Source: JBBRLA01 sp038231615
GTDB taxonomy: Bacteria; Myxococcota_A; Polyangia; Palsa-1104; JAEUJZ01
DNA: 7,341 bases
Direction: 5' to 3'
Assembly: GCA_038231615.1 (NCBI GenBank)
Contig: JBBRLA010000439.1
Span: 1-7,341, forward strand
Positions within the stretch are counted from its first letter, which is position 1; each line of letters opens with the position of its first letter. The position numbers and the translations under genes were made by a program. The notes under the pieces are model-generated. The model did not search any database. It was not told the origin of the DNA and saw nothing but the letters and a program-made list of their open reading frames with translations. Shown piece after piece: positions 6,051 through 7,341 of the stretch.

Positions 6051-6770
6051 TCAGGACTTCTTCGCCCAGAGCCGCCGCAGGAGCAGCTCGGTCTTGGCAT
6101 CCTGAATGTCGCCGCCCTCGCACATTGCGATGGCCTCATCCAGCGCCACCCAGCGCTGGGATGACCCCTCCTCCATCGGCGAGCCGTCGCCCACCGGGGG
6201 TTGCGGGTGGCAGTCCCGGGGGTTGACCTCGGCGCACGTCAGGTGGAAGCACTCGGGCGTCATGCCTGGGCTGGGGAACACCGGCGCCCCCAAAAGCTCG
6301 ACCTGGGCGGGGTCCACGCGGAAGCCCGACTCCTCCCAGGCCTCCTCGGCGGCACGGTGGCGGATGCCCGCCTCGCCCTGGTCCTCCGACTCGACGATCC
6401 CGGCCACCACCTCGGTGAAGAACAGGTACGCCCGCCGATCGGGGATCGGCAAGAGCTCGGGCCGCCGGCCATAATGAAGCGCCGGCCGCAGGCCCTGGCG
6501 CAGAAGGACCTTCAGCCCCCCGGCCTGGTCTTTGTAGTAGAGGCCCAGGACCACCGCGTCGATGCCCTTTGGGCGATCGATGAAGTCGCACAGGAAGATC
6601 GCCGATAGCGACCCATCCTGGCGGACATTGCGCAGGCGCATGCGGCGGATCTTGAGGAAGCCGCCTTCCCCTGCCAGCCGGTCCTCCTCGATGTGGTAGC
6701 CGATCACCTGGACGGGAGATGCGGAAAGTGGGGCTTCGGTCCCCGCCTGGGGATGTTCCTTGTCGCTCAT
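6051..6770 (-). CDS. Nudix hydrolase, ADP-ribose pyrophosphatase-like
   Basis: A 239-residue protein with a Nudix fold, hydrolysing a nucleoside diphosphate linked to another group, with Mg2+. VVAGIVESEDQGE at 121-133 matches the 'AGxxExGE' entry of ADP-ribose pyrophosphatases. The Nudix helix is RAAEEAWEESGF at 139-150; the catalytic metal ligands Glu146 and Glu147 and Gly149 are present, but the conserved Arg of R-E-U is Glu142, and the spacing to the first Glu is one longer than canonical. VFPSPGMTPECFHLTCAEV at 164-182 resembles the substrate loop 'SPGxSxExxHLxxA' of the NudF group. The length and N-terminal beta region also fit that dimeric subfamily. ADP-ribose is the best guess; the substrate is not proven. 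The ATG at 6770 has AAGGG almost touching it, closer than ideal, and the gene converges on the small lipoprotein gene. Confidence 0.85.
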   Translation of the reverse strand: MSDKEHPQAGTEAPLSASPVQVIGYHIEEDRLAGEGGFLKIRRMRLRNVRQDGSLSAIFLCDFIDRPKGIDAVVLGLYYKDQAGGLKVLLRQGLRPALHYGRRPELLPIPDRRAYLFFTEVVAGIVESEDQGEAGIRHRAAEEAWEESGFRVDPAQVELLGAPVFPSPGMTPECFHLTCAEVNPRDCHPQPPVGDGSPMEEGSSQRWVALDEAIAMCEGGDIQDAKTELLLRRLWAKKS

Positions 6771-6961
6771 CCCTTCAGCATAGCGCGAATCCGCCCACCC
6801 GGGGCCGGCGCCAGCCTATAATGATCCGGGCACCTCTTGATTTTCGCACGAAGTCCTCGACAGGAGCGCCCCGAGGTGGCTAAGGTACGCCGCGCTGGTC
6901 TGCTACGGGTTGGCCGGTAGCGATCGGGCGCATTGCGGTACAAATTTGCACAGGTGATCAA
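6771..6961. other. Divergent intergenic region between the Nudix and ugd genes
   Basis: These 191 bases separate two divergent start codons and must hold at least one promoter. On the plus strand there is a perfect TATAAT at 6817-6822, but no recognisable -35 box 16-18 bases before it, and it would leave a leader of about 130 bases before ugd. A second weak pair is TCGACA at 6857-6862 and TAAGGT at 6881-6886. A small inverted repeat, GCTAC-N10-GTAGC, lies at 6902-6921. AGGTGA at 6952-6957 is the ribosome binding site of ugd. No known riboswitch class was recognised in the leader. Confidence 0.4.
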
Positions 6962-7341
6962 ATGAAGCTTGGCGTGATCGGGACGGGTTATGTAGGTCTG
7001 GTGGCGGGGGCGGGGTTCGCGGACTTTGGCAACGACGTGGTGTGCGTGGACATCAACCGCGAACGGGTGGAAAAGCTCCGCCGGGGCGAGGTGCCGATCC
7101 ACGAGCCGGGGCTTTCGGGGCTCTTGCAGGACAATCTGAAGCAGGGGCGCCTTTCGTTCTCGACCGACATCGCCGAGGCGGTGAAGGACGCCGACGTGGT
7201 GCTGATCGCCGTGGGCACGCCTTCTCTTTTAGACGGCAGCGCCGACCTGACCCAGGTGCTGGGCGCCGCCATCGAGATCGGCAAGCACCTGCAGGAGGAC
7301 GCTCTGGTGGTGACCAAATCCACCGTTCCAGTGGGCACTGC
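6962..7341 (+). CDS. ugd: UDP-glucose 6-dehydrogenase, N-terminal part (runs off the right edge)
   Basis: The frame is open from the ATG at 6962 to the window end, giving 126 codons. It begins MKLGVIGTGYVGLVAGAGFA, the G-x-G-x-x-G NAD fold of the UDP-glucose/GDP-mannose dehydrogenase family. It continues with VVCVDI (Asp30 at the NAD ribose position), PIHEPGL at about 45-51, the second strand ADVVLIAVGTP, DGSADL, and KSTVPVGT at about 119-126. PIHEPGL and the AVGTPxxxDGSADL stretch point to UDP-glucose 6-dehydrogenase rather than GDP-mannose dehydrogenase. The enzyme oxidises UDP-glucose to UDP-glucuronate in the cytoplasm with two NAD+, feeding capsule, exopolysaccharide or LPS sugar synthesis. 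The catalytic cysteine lies in the missing part. AGGTGA five to ten bases upstream is a good ribosome binding site. Confidence 0.9.
   Translation, partial: MKLGVIGTGYVGLVAGAGFADFGNDVVCVDINRERVEKLRRGEVPIHEPGLSGLLQDNLKQGRLSFSTDIAEAVKDADVVLIAVGTPSLLDGSADLTQVLGAAIEIGKHLQEDALVVTKSTVPVGT

Noticed and set aside
4286..6139. Long open frame on the minus strand opposite the peptidase and lipoprotein genes
   Set aside because: It is antisense to two well-supported genes, is Arg/Pro/His-rich without domains, and is explained by high third-position GC of the real genes.

Overview
This is a GC-rich stretch of bacterial chromosome. It has tightly packed genes on both strands, strong G/C preference at third codon positions, two diderm-type lipoproteins and a DacB-type PBP4. 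That fits a high-GC Gram-negative bacterium, and the gene style resembles Myxococcota/Deltaproteobacteria or a related uncultured lineage. The lineage is an inference from style; no marker gene for taxonomy is present.

Layout. (1) 1-~347, minus strand: a decayed group II intron-like element. It holds a reverse-transcriptase fragment with the YADD catalytic motif that runs off the left edge, preceded by a GNRA-capped RNA hairpin. (2) ~348-575, minus: the first ~76 residues of a class III (PLP) aminotransferase, cut off at the junction with the intron remnant. (3) 585-2054, minus: a two-dinucleotide-fold flavoprotein of the dihydrolipoamide dehydrogenase family that has lost both redox cysteines but keeps the C-terminal His-Glu pair. 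It lies 9 bp upstream of the aminotransferase, so the two form an operon. (4) 2175-~3725, minus: an extracytoplasmic peptide/oligopeptide-type substrate-binding lipoprotein with no transporter partners in view. (5) 3776-5548, plus: a lipid-anchored D-Ala-D-Ala carboxypeptidase/endopeptidase (DacB/PBP4, peptidase S13), divergent from the binding protein across a very short gap with a near-perfect 27-bp palindrome. (6) 5552-5986, plus: a small lipoprotein of unknown function, 3 nt behind the peptidase gene and probably translationally coupled to it. (7) 6051-6770, minus: a Nudix hydrolase resembling ADP-ribose pyrophosphatases. (8) 6962-7341, plus: the N-terminal part of UDP-glucose 6-dehydrogenase, running off the right edge.

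How the genes fit together. The plus-strand peptidase and lipoprotein look like an envelope/peptidoglycan module, and the divergent binding lipoprotein could recover peptides in the periplasm, though that link is only an inference. UDP-glucose dehydrogenase would supply UDP-glucuronate for surface polysaccharide. The flavoprotein-aminotransferase operon has probably lost the aminotransferase to the intron insertion, unless the missing part survives beyond the left edge.

Most of the window is ordinary. The observations most worth a second look are the cysteine-less flavoprotein, the gene-disrupting intron remnant with an internal deletion, and the palindrome plus problematic start codon in the divergent gap at 3690-3780. 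I see no convincing evidence of a wholly new system.
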